Source: Pempheris klunzingeri
Lineage: Eukaryota; Chordata; Actinopteri; Acropomatiformes; Pempheridae
Direction: 5' to 3'
DNA length: 64,000 nt
NCBI RefSeq assembly: GCF_042242105.1
Contig: NC_092032.1
Span: forward strand, 19,829,915-19,893,914
Under the pieces are notes generated by a model that was not told the DNA's origin, did no database searches, and saw only the letters and a program-made list of their open reading frames with translations. The translations under genes and the position numbers were made by a program. This document shows, one piece after another, positions 41,713-54,490 of this stretch (positions are counted from its first letter, which is position 1; every line of letters starts with the position of its first letter).

Positions 41713-43289
41713 AGGACTTTTCGTCTAAACTGTCTTAAAATATGAATTCTTCAATTCATTTATCAAAATAATCTCGTTCAGCAGTTGTTTCGGAGCTTCT
41801 GATCGAGTCTCGCGATGCGATCAAAAGCTCCAGAACAGCTTTTTAAATGGACTTGGAGGTGAGATTGTTTCAGCTGATGGTTTTCTCTCAGCTGTTAATC
41901 TCTTCTGACAGTCAAAGCCAAATGAGAACAAGTGGAAAATATATAATGATTGAGTTTTACATCTGCTGTGGACGGTGTGTCCTCAGTTAGTCCATATGCA
42001 GCTACATACATTGTCCAACAAATGTGAAAATCTACAATAATCAGGGAACAAACAGCCTCCAAAAAACCTTTTTGATTTAATTCTGCCAGCAACAAATCAG
42101 CACATTTGTTCAGAAATTGTTTACAGTAAACTTTCCTACTTAGCTCAACTTTCCTCCTCCCACAGCACCAACATACCAGAGTTCTTCCTGTAAAGACTTT
42201 ATCAGAGGTTTTCCACAGCCTGTGACCCTCAGTGTGGTTTCAGCCGATGCAATAAACTCAGCTCGTCTCATTTTAACGGTCCGACCTCATCACAGCTTTA
42301 AAGTGGGACTCGGTTCAAACTTCTGCGCCATAAAAGACGAACAGGAAAAACACCAGTCGTCTCTTATGGCTCATGCATGGAAACGGTACGAGCTGTTATG
42401 TGCTGACCCCATTTATGACGACGAGTTAGGCTCATATATAACATATTTAAGGACATGGACCCCTGACCTTTGCACCACTTATGGTTCTTGTTTATGTCGA
42501 ACAGTCGGGTTAAACATTCACCTGGTTGTGATAAGAAAACACTTCTGCAGGTTCATGAGTGTGAGCGGGGCACAAATCAAACATTTGTGTCATCAATATA
42601 CTAAATTAACTCAAATTAGCAGCATGATTATCACAAAACAAACTGAAACTTGTGGTAACGCTGAGCGACATCTACTGTAGATTATACCTCATAAGACCCC
42701 ACTTCAAAAAGATCCGAATTATCCCTTTAATGTATCTGAGCAGTATTACAGCAGAGGGTGCGATTGATCGTCATTATTAGTATCACTGGAGTGCCAATGA
42801 TGACGGTAAAACTCAACCTCGAGTGCAATATTACGATTATACGACAACTACCAACAAAATAAAAGATAAAATTAAAACTTAGTTACATTGGGGCATTGCT
42901 ATATCCGTTACCATGGAAACAGATGGGACTATAACTGGAGAGTGATCAGCCCTGTCAGGAGACTCCTATGTAATGACACCTAGTAACGCCCCTAGTAACT
43001 CCCCTAGTAACAGAGGCGATCACTAGTCCCTGCTGAGTCGGACGGCCCAAACTGAATAAATACCACATAAAATCCATTTTGTATCGGCGTCGTTGGCTTT
43101 TTCCTCCCGTTGCGGTAGTTACAAGTCACAATGTTGCCATGGAAACGGCGGAGTCATATTTTCAGCGTCTAGTCGACCGATCAAATTACTCGGTCAGAAC
43201 CACTTGTTGTGTAATTGTTGTCCTGCAGTCTCACAGCAACTGAAAGCTGAAAACGAAAACCGGACTGAAGTTGAATAAAAATGTAAAGT

Positions 43290-43975
43290 CGCTTCATTTA
43301 TAGTTCTGAAAACGTGAACAACATCTGTGACGGTTTCCCCTGAGAAAGAACCTAAACATCCACTGATTCACTTGGTATTAAAACAGGAAAAGAAACCAAG
43401 CAGGAAGAGCTGAACCGAAACAGTGTTGTGGTATCTGTGCTTTTCGCGAGAAAACCTTTGGGTACTTTTGCCCGGTTGTTCACATACAGTACTTGACCAA
43501 GCCAGTAACAGCTGTTATATCTCTCTCCTCAAAGCCACCAGACTCCATTGACAAAATCTGTGATTTTACCTTGCAGAACACAGGAGTGGCTGGTCCACGG
43601 CTGCTTTGATCTGTTGGTGTAATTGTGAAAGTTTAATGTTTTAAATGGTTCATTTGGGTCCAACACAATATTGGTTTAACACACAATAACACAAACAAAC
43701 TGACTAATCTAGGCAGCAGCAGATCAGCAGCTCCTGTGGTCTGTGAGCTAAAATCCCTGTTTTAGTGAATGGAGTCTGGTGTGTGTGCAGAGAGCGATAT
43801 AACAGCTGTTTGTGGTTAAACCAAAAGGATCTTCCAGGTCTCTCTCTGTAGGGATCCTTTCCATGATGCTGTCACACACTTAGAACAACAATCTGAGCCT
43901 GTCAGTGGATCAAACAAGCTCTTTAATGGACGTAATATATGACCCCTGTTTAAAAATACTCGAATCACCCTTTAA
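43290..43975. repeat. Foldback repeat family A, copy with TTAA right end
   Basis: 43290-43500 matches 25210-25500 block by block (ACATCTGTGA, GAACCGAAACAGTGTTGTGG, TTGTTCACATACAGTACTTG). Then come CACCAGACTCCATTGACAAAA, the inverted GTGAATGGAGTCTGGTGTGT, and GGATCTTCCAGGTCTCTCTC. Ends ATCACCCTTTAA. Confidence 0.8.
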
Positions 43976-44784
43976 GAGGAACAAGGCCTCTCACATAACT
44001 CTTGCTGTGTTCTTTAGCTGCTCTTTGTGGGGCTGAAACACTTGAAAAATGCTGTCATGGTTTTCCAGACTGTTTTTCCTTCTGACATAAAGTTTGGCTG
44101 ACGCCCTTTGAGTTAGGAAACAGCTGATTTGGCTACTCTGAGGTCTTGCTGCTTTAAAAACTGTGCGTAAAAACTCGTTTATAGCCGACAGACGCTCCTA
44201 ATCAGCGCTCACACAGGATTAAAGTATTTAAGTTTTCCAATCAAGAAGTTTTTAAATGGAGGATCAACTTATTTCACCCCTGAACCTTTCAAAGAGCAGA
44301 GAGTCACGTCATACCCTCCGCTCTGCCTGCAGGAACATTACATCAGTGGTCCAGAGATAAATGAAAACCAGACAGGGGAGGGGAGAGCAGAGGAAACGAG
44401 AGTATTCGTATTCGAGAGCACTCGTGTCTGTTTTCACAGTGTCACACTCAGCAGTGGGCTTTCTATGGTGTTTAAATGAGGAAGTGCAGCAGTGGACAAC
44501 AACAGGACATGACTTCTGCACACATGATCAGTCTATACTGCTTTCCTGTCACATACAGAACGAGCAAAAAACAGCTCTAACCCTGCTGGAGCCTGCTTCA
44601 GGGTCAGATTAGAGGGTTATCCTGCTGTATTTGGGCCCAACTCTGGTTTTCTGGTGTCAAAAGGCTGTTTTCCAGGCGTCCCAGGACTTCAAACCAACAG
44701 ATAATGTCAGAAAAAGGTGATTACAGCAGCGCACACTAGTAATTACCTCAGTAAATTATAATCAAACCTCACCAGGAATCTAAT

Positions 44785-45140
44785 TTCTATGTCTGACAGC
44801 ATCATGGAAAGGATCCCTACAGAGAGAGACCTGGAAGATCCTTCTGGTTTAACCACAAACAGCACACACACCAGACTACATTCACTAAAACAGGGATTTT
44901 AGCTCACAGAACACAGGAGCTGCTGGTCGACCGCTGCCTCAAATGATTGATTTGTTTGCATTATTTTGTGTTACATAAATATTATGTTGGAGCCGAACTA
45001 ACCCTTTAAAGCGCCAAAGTCACATGATAACACAAACAAACTAATCGATCGAGGCAGCGGTAAATTAGCAGCACCCGTTTTCTGCAAGGTAAAATGTCAA
45101 TGGAGTCTGGTGGGTTTGAAGAGTGATATTCTATTCTCCT
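44785..45140. repeat. Foldback repeat family A, short copy
   Basis: Has GACAGCATCATGGAAAGGAT, CTGGAAGATCCTTCTGGTTT, CACCAGACTACATTCAC, a centre at about 44960-45010, and the inverted GTCAATGGAGTCTGGTGGG. Confidence 0.8.
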
Positions 45141-45944
45141 GCTGTGTCCGCCTACATTTTCTGAAATACTAATCATAAGACAAAAATAAATGTGTTTGGT
45201 GACAGTCTCAGTCAAATACAGATTTAATAACATTAAGATAAAGAGACAGTGCATACACAGTGAATTATCTGACACACATTATTTGGCCCTTTACTGTAGC
45301 ACATTAGCATTATTAGCAACATCTGCGGAAATAAATACGTCGACATGTTTGAAACAAACAAACACTTCCTTCCTCGAGGTATTATAACACTTTTCTTTAT
45401 ATAATCTAGTGGTGAAAGCTCACAGCGACACTCAGACCAGAGAGAAGACGGCCTGCCGAGAAAAGGCTTAAAGGAGTAGTGCGGAGTTTTAATCCTTTTA
45501 ATCCATTTTATCTAGTTTGTTCTATTCGTCTTTATCTAACTTTATTATCGTGGCTTTTAAAACTGTTCTATTGTATTAATAATCCATTTTATCTAGTTTT
45601 TTATTCCAATAAACGCTTATTTCACTGTTTTACTAATAATGTTTAATCTATTTCACTAGTTCTGTCTTATAGTCGGTTCACAAGTCGCACTCTGAACTGC
45701 ATTAACCTGACAGGCAGCAGTGGGTTAGCTTAGCTTAGCATAGAGACTGGAAACAGGGGGAAACTGCTAGCGTGGCCCAAAGAAACAAACAAAACCTGCA
45801 AATTCTGCAACTGGATCCAGATAATCTGTTAGATAATCTACAGAGAGACAAATAAAAAACACACATAACCTCTGCAGTCGAGGTAGGAAGTGTACAGTTC
45901 CTCCTTTTAGTATTCTCTATCACCGGTCGTGCTCCGTTTTCCCT

Positions 45945-46210
45945 TTACTGATCAATCATTTGGTCCATAAAAGGTCAGAAAATAATGAAAAATGTCCCTG
46001 TGACTTCTGAAAAACGGATTAAATTTATCATACTGGTCTGCAAACTTAAAGAAAGATGTTCAGGTTGATTAAAAGCAGTCACAACCTACATAAGATCCAA
46101 AGAAAATGCAGATCATCTACAATCTTCATGTGTTCTTTCAGCCTTTTTGTCCATCGAGACTAGTTTGAATATTCACAGTATATTTAAATAAATAATCTAT
46201 AACTTAATTC
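45945..46210. repeat. Eroded MITE fragment
   Basis: Has GATCAATCATTTGGTCCATAAAAGGTCAGAAAATAATGAAAAA-type sequence at 45949-45990 and weaker matches beyond. Same family as the copy at 1060. Confidence 0.45.
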
Positions 46211-47369
46211 ACCTCTGCAGCTGTCTGTGACACTTTCAAACACTTTTCTCTACAGAAATTATACATTTATAAGGCAAAATACTGGAGTTTTTTATAAAAA
46301 CAAATGGCAAACAATCTGTTTCCAGTCTCCAAATATGTAGCGTTGGCTTTCTATGGCGGAATAAAGACGAGGAACAGGAGCAAAACCTCACAAGGGGGAA
46401 GCAGAACCATTAAAATCAGTTAACAATTAAGTGATTCTTTCTATTCCTGTTGATCAACTAACCTACAAATCCTTTCAGCTGAAACTTTCCTACTGGTGCT
46501 TTTGTGTATTGTTGCAGATTCACATCTCTCTGTGAACGTGTGTTGTGCAGCTTTAACAGATAAAAGACTGATCAAGTGTCAGGAGATGAGATATTCTGGA
46601 TGTTTTGCTGCCCATTCGGGAGCTGATTCTGCAGAAACTTGACACCGTGACCTGTTTCGTTGAGTAAAACAGACAGCGGAGGTCAACAGGAGAGACTGGG
46701 AGTGATTACGGAGGAGGAGGAAGCAGAATTCAGACTGACGGGAGGAAGTTCTGCAGAAAAATGAGCGAGCCGGCGTCTTGGGACGAGCGCTGGTGCTCAG
46801 GAATGAGTCCAGAGGAGGCAGGCTTGTCTGGGATGTTTAACTTAAAGTGGAAGTAGACAACTAGTAGCAACAAAACTATGATCTCAGCGCTGTGATGAAG
46901 GCAGAGTGACACATCCAGTTGTATTAATAAGCGGGCAGGTTGTGTGATCTAACGATTAGGCACGAAGAGCTCAGACTTTATGGAAAACTTTGGAAGCATT
47001 AACGGCCGATAACGATCACGGCGGTCAATTTGGCTGTATGTTAAGTAATGTTAAGAGATGAGAAAGTATCATGAAGTGTTCATTAATTGGGAGCTTAACC
47101 AATAAAATGATCTGTAGATGAATTAAATAAAATTTTTTTAAACACACCAAGTTAGAAGAATAAATTAAACGTACCGAGGCAACACAAAGCGCGAGGCGGG
47201 CGGCAGACAGAAAGCCAAAGAGTTGTCTACTTCCTCTTTAAGTGGTGCAGTTTAGTCCTGACTTGTGGCTCTGGGAGTTCATGTGGAGATCTGCGGCGCT
47301 GAGTGAGAGTTACTGGGAGGTTGGAAAGTCTCTCAGGGTCGGACAGTCGTGGGTCTTCTTCTCGCCGTC

Positions 47370-50300
47370 TCAGCTGCTCGTGTCGTCGCTCTCTGTTCGC
47401 TCTTTCTTCTCCAAAACATAAAAAATAAAAAGATGAGACGGAAAACAAAAGACAGAACAGTGTGATGGAGCATCAGAGGAAGATTTTGAGAATAAAGAAC
47501 ACGATGGGAAGGAAGTTCGAAAGCTTTGAAGTCGCTGTGGTTCTTTCTTCAGAATAGACAGTCTTGTTAAAGTCCTGATACTTTAAATATTAAATATTTC
47601 CTCATTAGTGGAGCCCACACCTCAGTGTAACTGCTCAGGATGCTCCATTTTAACTCTTTAGCTCTTCTGATATTTGCCCTCCGAGATAACATGCTTCATT
47701 TTCCATATTTAAAAGTAGACAAACGCACAGCAAAGAACAAGACAACAAGTGGACCACTTAATAAATCAACACCCATCACCACCATGTGTGTTGGAAATAT
47801 TCACCTTCTTGTTGCCGAACGGGGGCTCTTTCCAAAGCGTCTCCACGGCGACGCGGCCCTGCTGAGCCCAGCCGTACGCCGAGTCCCGGCTCGCCTGAGA
47901 GAAACACCGAAAACATCAGCAGCCACAAAATGGATGTCAAATCACTCAGAGAAATCAGAGAGAGGGCTGCATGGTCGACCTGATCACATGCTGGACACAT
48001 CCAGTAATATCAGAGACGTTAGTATAATTACTAATGACTTCTGCTTTTCAGCATCACTGGAGGGGATTTTTCTGATCCAAACAAGCGAGAGCTTCTGTAA
48101 AAACAGCTCCGTACATCAATCAAGGCAGAGAACTAGTCGAAGAGAGAGACTGAGAACATGTAGAACACTTTGTGACTCCTCCTAACCCCCAGAAACACAC
48201 TAAAAACTGAAATTAAACTCAAAATGTCAGGCTTCCTGTTGGGTTTAGGTCACGGCACCAAGAGACTTTTTTGTGCGTCTGAACATGATTCATCAGTGTA
48301 TCACAATCAATGATACAGAGAATCAATTTCAAACCCCATAAAATAACTGGGTTTATTACACAGTCTGTTTCAGAGGAACCTTCTGACAAACAAGAGGCTC
48401 AGCGTCTCTTTTATCTCATCAGCTCATGTGTTCTCATATCTGCGCCCTGCCCTTCTCGCCTGCTTCATTCCTGCATGTGCTGCGATGGAATCAGGGCGTT
48501 AGAGAGAGTCTCTTTGTTCCCGCCCGCCGGCTCTCTGGGTGGAAATGCAGTAAATAAAATGACCCAGACATCGGTGGAAATTAAAAACACAAATCACAGC
48601 CAGAACTTCCTGCAGGAAAAGCACAACCCTTTCCTGAAAAGGAAGCGCGTCACAGATCAAACACAGACACACCAGCACTGATACAACCCAAACTAATGAA
48701 TGAGACCTGCCTGGAAAGTTTTAATCTACGTGACGTCTGTCAAATCTGCAGAGGCTGAGTTTACAGGGCCAGGGTGTGATTTTCCTGTTAAAATAACAAA
48801 CTCTCACCGATGGAACTTTCTGAAAAATACAACCTACCACCAATAATTTGTACCTAAAAATATAAATAACTGATAAACTAGAGGTCGGTCACTGTTCTTG
48901 CTTTTAAAGCCATTTCCTGAGTGTGTTCCAGTTCTGTGAGGAGCATCAAATAAAGTGGAGAAAAACGATTTAATCTGATTTAAAAAAATATATATATATA
49001 TAAAAATAACTGTATTGGCACATGAACGCACATACACACCTTCAGTAAGGACGCAGCCTGCTGAGGGTAAAACATGGAGGCACTCAGAGCCATGAGACCC
49101 ACCGGAAACACCAGACGCTTCACTTTGGAGCCTGAAAGAGAGAAAGAGGTCTTAATGTTTAAATATGAAGGATTTAATAATGTGCAGCACTATTTCACTT
49201 TAGTTTAGGATTAGCAGATGGGATAATGGAGGAGTTTATTAATGGATTCATAATATATCAATGACTTTTAAAACTCTTTATCTTACTTCTATGTGGGGGA
49301 TAATCGTGCCTTAAGTTCTGGAACTACAGTTCCCATAATTTGAAGGAGGTGTAAACAGGAAGTATAATAATTTAGCGAAACACTACAACATGTTTTTAGT
49401 CTGTATTTGTTCTCATTTTGGCAAAAGGCACAGTTTAAAGTATTAGCCGAATTAACTATTAGCATTTCCTCTTTGCAGTGTTCCCATGGATGTCAAGAAA
49501 ACTGTCACTGGATTACTGAGACACTGAAGAAAACTTAAAAACTTGATGATTCACAGGCAGCTTCTGCAATTTCTAGGCGGATTTATAGACACACTGAATA
49601 TAAAAATGTGTATCACTAGTGCAGATTTTGATGCTGCAGTTTTAAAGGTTCAAAGTTGCTCTTGCTGTTTCCTGAAAGAGAGATTAGGATTACAGGAACC
49701 GTGTGGTGAAAACAGACAAATGACACTTAAAACACCTCCAGTGCTGCCGGCTGTCACAGATTATTTCCCCCCCACTTGAAATATTTTCCTGGCCTCGCCC
49801 TCGCTTGTTATCAGCCGGTCTGCTGCCTTTGACCTGACTGGTCTCTGTGAGGTAATGCTTGAGTGCAAACATGCACAGGTTACCTTTGGCGAAATAAAGT
49901 CCCAGGAAGCCAGAGAAGCCCACAGCCGCTACACTGGGGTAGAGGTCGGGAGGAGGGTCACTGAGGAACTGGTACGCATCTGAAACATAACGTAGGGCAG
50001 GAAGGAAGGAAAAAGGAAGAGATGTATCTCAGCAAACACTGTTGCTTTACTGCACTGACTGACTGACTGACTGTCGTGTTCAGTGTGTTTTCTCACCTGT
50101 AACTGTTGTCACAGAGGTGCTGATCGTGGGCTCCACGGTCCTGTACACTTGCTGGGGTCCAAAAATCATCAGGCAGACAGAAGATCCAAGCAAACTCAAT
50201 CAAAATGTGCAATAAAACAACATTTAAACATTCTTTCTGACTCTGATTTTAGATTTTAGGTTCAAACTTTAGTGGGACTGACGGATTAATATCACAGATC

Positions 50301-53300
50301 ACCTGAAACCAGGTTACAGCTACGATCCCTTCAAGACTGTATGGATTTATTTCAACTATTTTATGGATTTCAAATCACATAGAGACAGAACAGGTGCAGA
50401 GCAGAGGGGTTAAGGAGGAATTAAAGCCAAAAGGTCTTTAACATAAGTTTAACAGTGTTTCGAGGCTGTTAATAGTTTGGAAACATCGCAAAGAAATGCA
50501 GCACAAAAGGTTGTTTTCCATGTAAGTCAGTTATATGTGTGAATACATCTGTTATCCAAAAGTCTGAGACCACTTTGAAAAACTAATATTTTCACGTAAT
50601 CCTGGAAACTAGCAGGAAGTTTGAGGATTCAGGAACATTTAGAAACAGAAGAGTTACAACTGAAGGAAGCACAAAGGAGTTCAGCTGGTCGACGCCACAA
50701 CTTTGCTTAAATCTTTGTCTTTTTAAATATTTCTGAATCGTCTAACTTCATTAGGTTTTTAAATATTTCAGATTGTGGTCTCAAATTGTCCAAAAAAAAA
50801 TAAAAAATATGACTGACTGAACCTTTAACACTCTGCTAGAAAAGGAAATAAGGTGAGGTTTATTTTTCATGTACCGCTCCAATAGCATTTCATAAGGATG
50901 CAGGAGAGGAGGCAGAGACTCTGTAAACCTAAAACAGCCTCCTCTCGACATGCAAGTGCAGCAAGAAGCCAAAAGCAAACAGGTGGTTCGGACACGTGGT
51001 TTTTGTGGCGTCTGTGACACGTTGCTGTTAGGTTGCCCTCTTTTTCAGCCCTAATAAGAGCAGTTTTCATGTCACTAACCTCAACTTTCTCCATTGCAGC
51101 CTGGCCCGTTTGCTGTAAAACACAAAAAAAAGTTTGATTTAATTGTAGAGGATTTGAAATAAAGTGGATTTTTCCTTCTACGGTCAGAGAGGGCGACATG
51201 CTGAATGTCCCAGCGGGCTCGATATTTGTCTTTTCAGCATACAGCTTGTTTTAATTTAATCCACGCTTCCCTGCACGTGTGGGCGTGATGAAAACCAGAA
51301 GAGGGTTAAATCCTGCAGGGGCACAGAAGGAGAACAGGACGGAAACTGAACTCAGACAGAAGTGCTGCGAGTTTCATGCGACGTTCCAGATGCAGCACAC
51401 ACGCCTCTGCATTAGAAAGACCGCCGCACCAAACTGCATTCTGAAACTGGACGGTTTTAAAATGAGAACACATTCCTCAAACACACCGGAGCTACCAAAC
51501 AACAGCAATAACACAAATATGGATAAATAATAAGTAGCACCGCTCGCTAGTGTCTCAAATAGTGGAAAACCAGTTGAACTTGAGGTTTCGACAAACCAAC
51601 CACAAACCACTGGTTGTGCAACCTGCCCATCATGCATCTCTCTGCGCCTGTCGCCGTTCTGGAAATAAGTGATAAAACATGCACGAGCTGTGCGACTCTG
51701 TTTCCTGCAGCGATGATGGCAGACGGTCGTAGCAGCTGACCCCAGAGCACAGACGTTACACATCAGGAATGAAAATGGAGGAATTTTTGAATGTGAGCAA
51801 GAACGATTGAGCCTTTATGAGTCCCATGAGGATGTTATTGTATCTATTGCTGTTTTTGAGCCTTTTTTATTGTTTTTATCCCCTTTTTTCTTGTTGTAGG
51901 TCACTATTGTTTATTGTTTCATCTGTAGAAGTCACTCCACTTATTGTAAGATCGTTTTATTTGGCTTGTTTTCCCTTTTTTCGTTTTATTTTTCTGTTTT
52001 TGCTTTTCTGTGGTGTACAAGTGGTTGCTTTGTAAAAGCTAAAAAGTGAATCCGTAGAATGAATAAAGGTTGAAATCTGTGAAAAACACAAAAAAGCTTT
52101 AAGCCGAAACTTAAATTTCAAAGCAACGTTTGTCCTCAGCAGGACAATATTTACACTAATAGCCACGAAGGGCCGCCATGTTCTTTTGATACATAAATCA
52201 ATAAGAAATATGACTGTAAATCTGACTCAGTCTTATTGCTTTTCTTATTGTTTGATTTATGTTGGGAATTACGATGTTTAGCAGAGAATTATTTCTTCTT
52301 AACTCTTTTAGCCTCACAGTTTATTACCGCTCTTGTTATTTGACTTATTGTTTTTATTATATTTATTGCACTGAAGCATATTTATTGAATGGTGGCATGT
52401 AAGAAACAACATTTTGTTTTTATGTGAAGCATAAAAATGTCAAATAAAGAAATCCCTTGTCTCTGATTGGTCAGTGAGCACGTAGCCCCGCCCTAAAGCC
52501 CCTCCCCCTCTTCCTGGTGTATCTTCCTGTGCTGAAGAAGACTGTAAACTAGAGACTGAGAGCAGGAACTCATCAGGAAAATGTTCACTGAGCTGATAAA
52601 GTGAGAAGTCGGCTCATTTCCTCATTGACTTCCATCCAATCAGACTTCTGTGTGGAGCCAGTGGAGTCGCCCCCTGCTGGACACTAGAGAGGACGCAGCT
52701 TTAAGGCTTCACTGTTCAGACCTGGAAGCTACAAACACTTCTTAAACACAGTCTGTGGCAGAGTGAGCGGTTAGTACCGACTCCACCCTTCACAACACGA
52801 ACCCAAAGATCGTTACGACATCACCGAACGTCATCGTTGACACTTGTTCCCTTGAAGGGAGGCGACGGCGAGCAGCACGTATGAACACACCTGACACCGG
52901 TTCGTGTACGGTTCTGCCCATTTCCTCAGCGATGCGACGCTCTGCTCCAACGTGCCGGCCTCTGGCTCCACGAACCGAGGCTCTGCTTCGGGGCTGGTGT
53001 ACAGCGACGGCAGCTGAAACATACAAGAAGGAGAAAACAGTCAGTGTTTGTCCACTGAAACTCTCAAGACTGACCAAGGATGTTATTTACTGTGTTTCAT
53101 TGTGCAAGAATGACTTCTTCTTCTTCAAAGATGCATCAGTAATCTTAATTATGTATTTATTAATTTAGCAGCTGCAACTAACAATTGTTTTCTTGATCAC
53201 TTGTTTGGTGAGGAAAATGTCTGGAGATGTTTTGTTTGATCAACAGTCCAAAACCCAAAGATATTTAATTTACAACAATACAAAACAGAGAAAAGCAGCA

Positions 53301-54414
53301 AATTCTCACATTTAAGGAGCCAGAACAAGAAAAGCATTTCTGCTTTCTGGTGATCAGCTAATTGATTAAACTACATCTCAGATTTCTGCATTATATAATA
53401 ATTGTTCTCTGATTTATGTGTCTCCCCTGCAGTTCCCATTGACATTGGTCGACATGGATCATTTTTAATGCATGTGTATGAATGACCAGGGGACTCTATG
53501 TTGCATGTACATCGTCATTTTATCCAAATTATGATTTTAAAAAAGACAGGATAAGACATATAGTGTACTCAAGTACTGTACTTATGTAGAAATATTAGAT
53601 ACTTGTACTTTGAGTCTTTTCTTCTCAGGCCACTTTCTACTTCTACTCCACCAAATCTAAATACTGCAATTTTTACTGCCCTGCATTTATCCGACAGCTT
53701 CAAAGTTACTTTACAAATTAAGATTTTTGCACTCAAAACTAGTATTATCACAATTATACCATTTTATTGATGATTGATTGAGTCATTTTTCCTGTAAAAA
53801 CACTTCCTGGTTGCAGCTTCTCAGATTTGCTGCTTTTCCTGTGAATGACTCGAGTGTGTTTTTTAATAATGTTGAAGTTTGGACACAACAGCATCAGTTA
53901 TCGATGAACCCACCTCATCGATGCTCAGGGATGGATGCGGGCTGCTCTTCTTCTTCGCCTCGCCGGCAGCGAGCACCGAGCCGCTCAGCAGGCGTGTCAC
54001 ACCTGGAGCTGCGATACACAGCGACACCTGGCGGCACACCGGCACAACACACGGCAATGCTAATATGCTAACGGCCATTCAGCTCACTACCAGAGCGCTA
54101 AATGAGGCTGTTAAAACAGTTAAAACACCTTAGATATTAATTCAGACACTATAAAACATTATACAACTACAAACAGACTTTTTAACTGTTAAGAAAAGAG
54201 AGATTTAGCTGTTTAGCTGTTAGCAACAGCAGCTAGCAACATGCTAACGCTAGCTGTTGACTAATTTAACAGCGCTTCGTGTCGTTTTGTTGTTAAATTA
54301 GCGGTGTTAAGCACAATATAATATACCTCACTAGACGACAGCCCCCGCTTAAGAAGCATGTAATGTTTTAAAGTGACAATGGTTAAGAATAGTTACCAGT
54401 TTCACATATGACAT
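47370..54414 (-). CDS. apoo: MICOS complex subunit MIC26 / apolipoprotein O
   Basis: APOO/MIC26 is an inner-membrane subunit of the MICOS complex that shapes cristae junctions. Exons: 54397-54414, 53914-54027, 52891-53013, 51080-51112, 50097-50151, 49884-49979, 49040-49131, 47805-47894, 47370-47408, giving 219 aa (human APOO 198). Features: an N-terminal stretch [20 protein letters not shown]-type motif LPSLYTSPE (45-53); the family motif EPYTNRCQ (78-85) corresponding to human EPYTTWCQ; two hydrophobic segments, [17 protein letters not shown] (131-147) and [18 protein letters not shown] (152-169), joined by a basic loop; and a C-terminal SLWKE-like ETLWKEPPF. The paralogue APOOL has a longer tail, so APOO fits better. 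Exon 4 (33 bp) has no counterpart in the human alignment. The last exon uses a weak acceptor (ttggag), so the terminal 12 residues are less certain. Confidence 0.92.
49285..49470. repeat. Dispersed repeat shared with 5885-6010
   Basis: TGGGGGATAATCGTGCC, TCTGGAACTACAGTTCCCATAA and TCATTTTGGCAAAAGGCACAG parallel TGGGGGATAAAAATGCTCC, TTTGGAACTACAGCTCCCATGA and TTGACAAAGTGGCACAG at 5903-6018. Lies in apoo intron 6. Short, non-coding, family unknown to me. Confidence 0.55.
52520..52756. repeat. Dispersed repeat family B, longest copy
   Basis: GTGCTGAAGAAGACTGTAAA, CTAGAGACTGAGAGCAGGAA, GGAAAATGTTCACTGAGCTG, TTCCATCCAATCAGACTTCT, TGGAGTCGCCCCCTGCTGGA, TTTAAGGCTTCACTGTTCAG and AAGCTACAAACACTTCTTAA. 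Lies in apoo intron 3, about 130 bases from exon 3. Confidence 0.8.
53168..53390. repeat. MITE with GCAGCTGCAACTAACAATTG end
   Basis: Starts GCAGCTGCAACTAACAATTG. The interior has GTTTGTTTGATCAACAGTCC AAAACCCAAAGATATTTAA-type blocks. The right end is GATCAGCTAATTGATTAAAC. In apoo intron 2. Confidence 0.65.
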
Positions 54415-54490
54415 TCTGGACCAGATGACTTTCGCTTTTCTACGGCAAGCCGGAGGTGTGAGGCACCAAACTGCGCATGCGCTCTGTATT
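54415..54490 (-). promoter_or_regulatory. apoo: apoo promoter with NRF1-type palindrome
   Basis: TGCGCATGCGC at 54472-54482 is a full match to the NRF1 consensus, 58 bases upstream of the apoo ATG. NRF1 drives many nuclear genes for mitochondrial proteins, so the site fits the gene's role. No TATA box. The start codon lies in a very short leader if transcription begins near this site. Confidence 0.7.

Larger units (their letters stand above)
41226..47369. other. sat1-apoo intergenic region, repeat-filled
   Basis: Convergent intergenic space between the 3' ends of sat1 and apoo. I see no exon. It contains a TTAA-bounded MITE (41377-41712), a repeat right end at 42640-42731, two family A foldback copies (43290-43975 and 44785-45140) and an eroded CAACTAAT-type MITE (45945-46210). 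The 152-codon plus-strand frame at 42222-42680 has no recognisable motif and is likely chance. Confidence 0.65.

Noticed and set aside
42222-42680. 152-codon plus-strand ORF between sat1 and apoo
   Set aside because: Starts inside non-coding intergenic sequence, no recognisable motif, no splice partners, and its end overlaps a repeat terminus.
47227-47448. Minus-strand frame continuing past apoo exon 9 with a long basic tail ([14 protein letters not shown]-like)
   Set aside because: It is out of phase with apoo exon 8 at every nearby AG acceptor. The in-phase choice ends after 12 residues, close to the human tail length.
47640-48185. 181-codon plus-strand ORF
   Set aside because: Antisense to apoo exon 8 and flanking introns, no domain-like composition, no splice or promoter signals.
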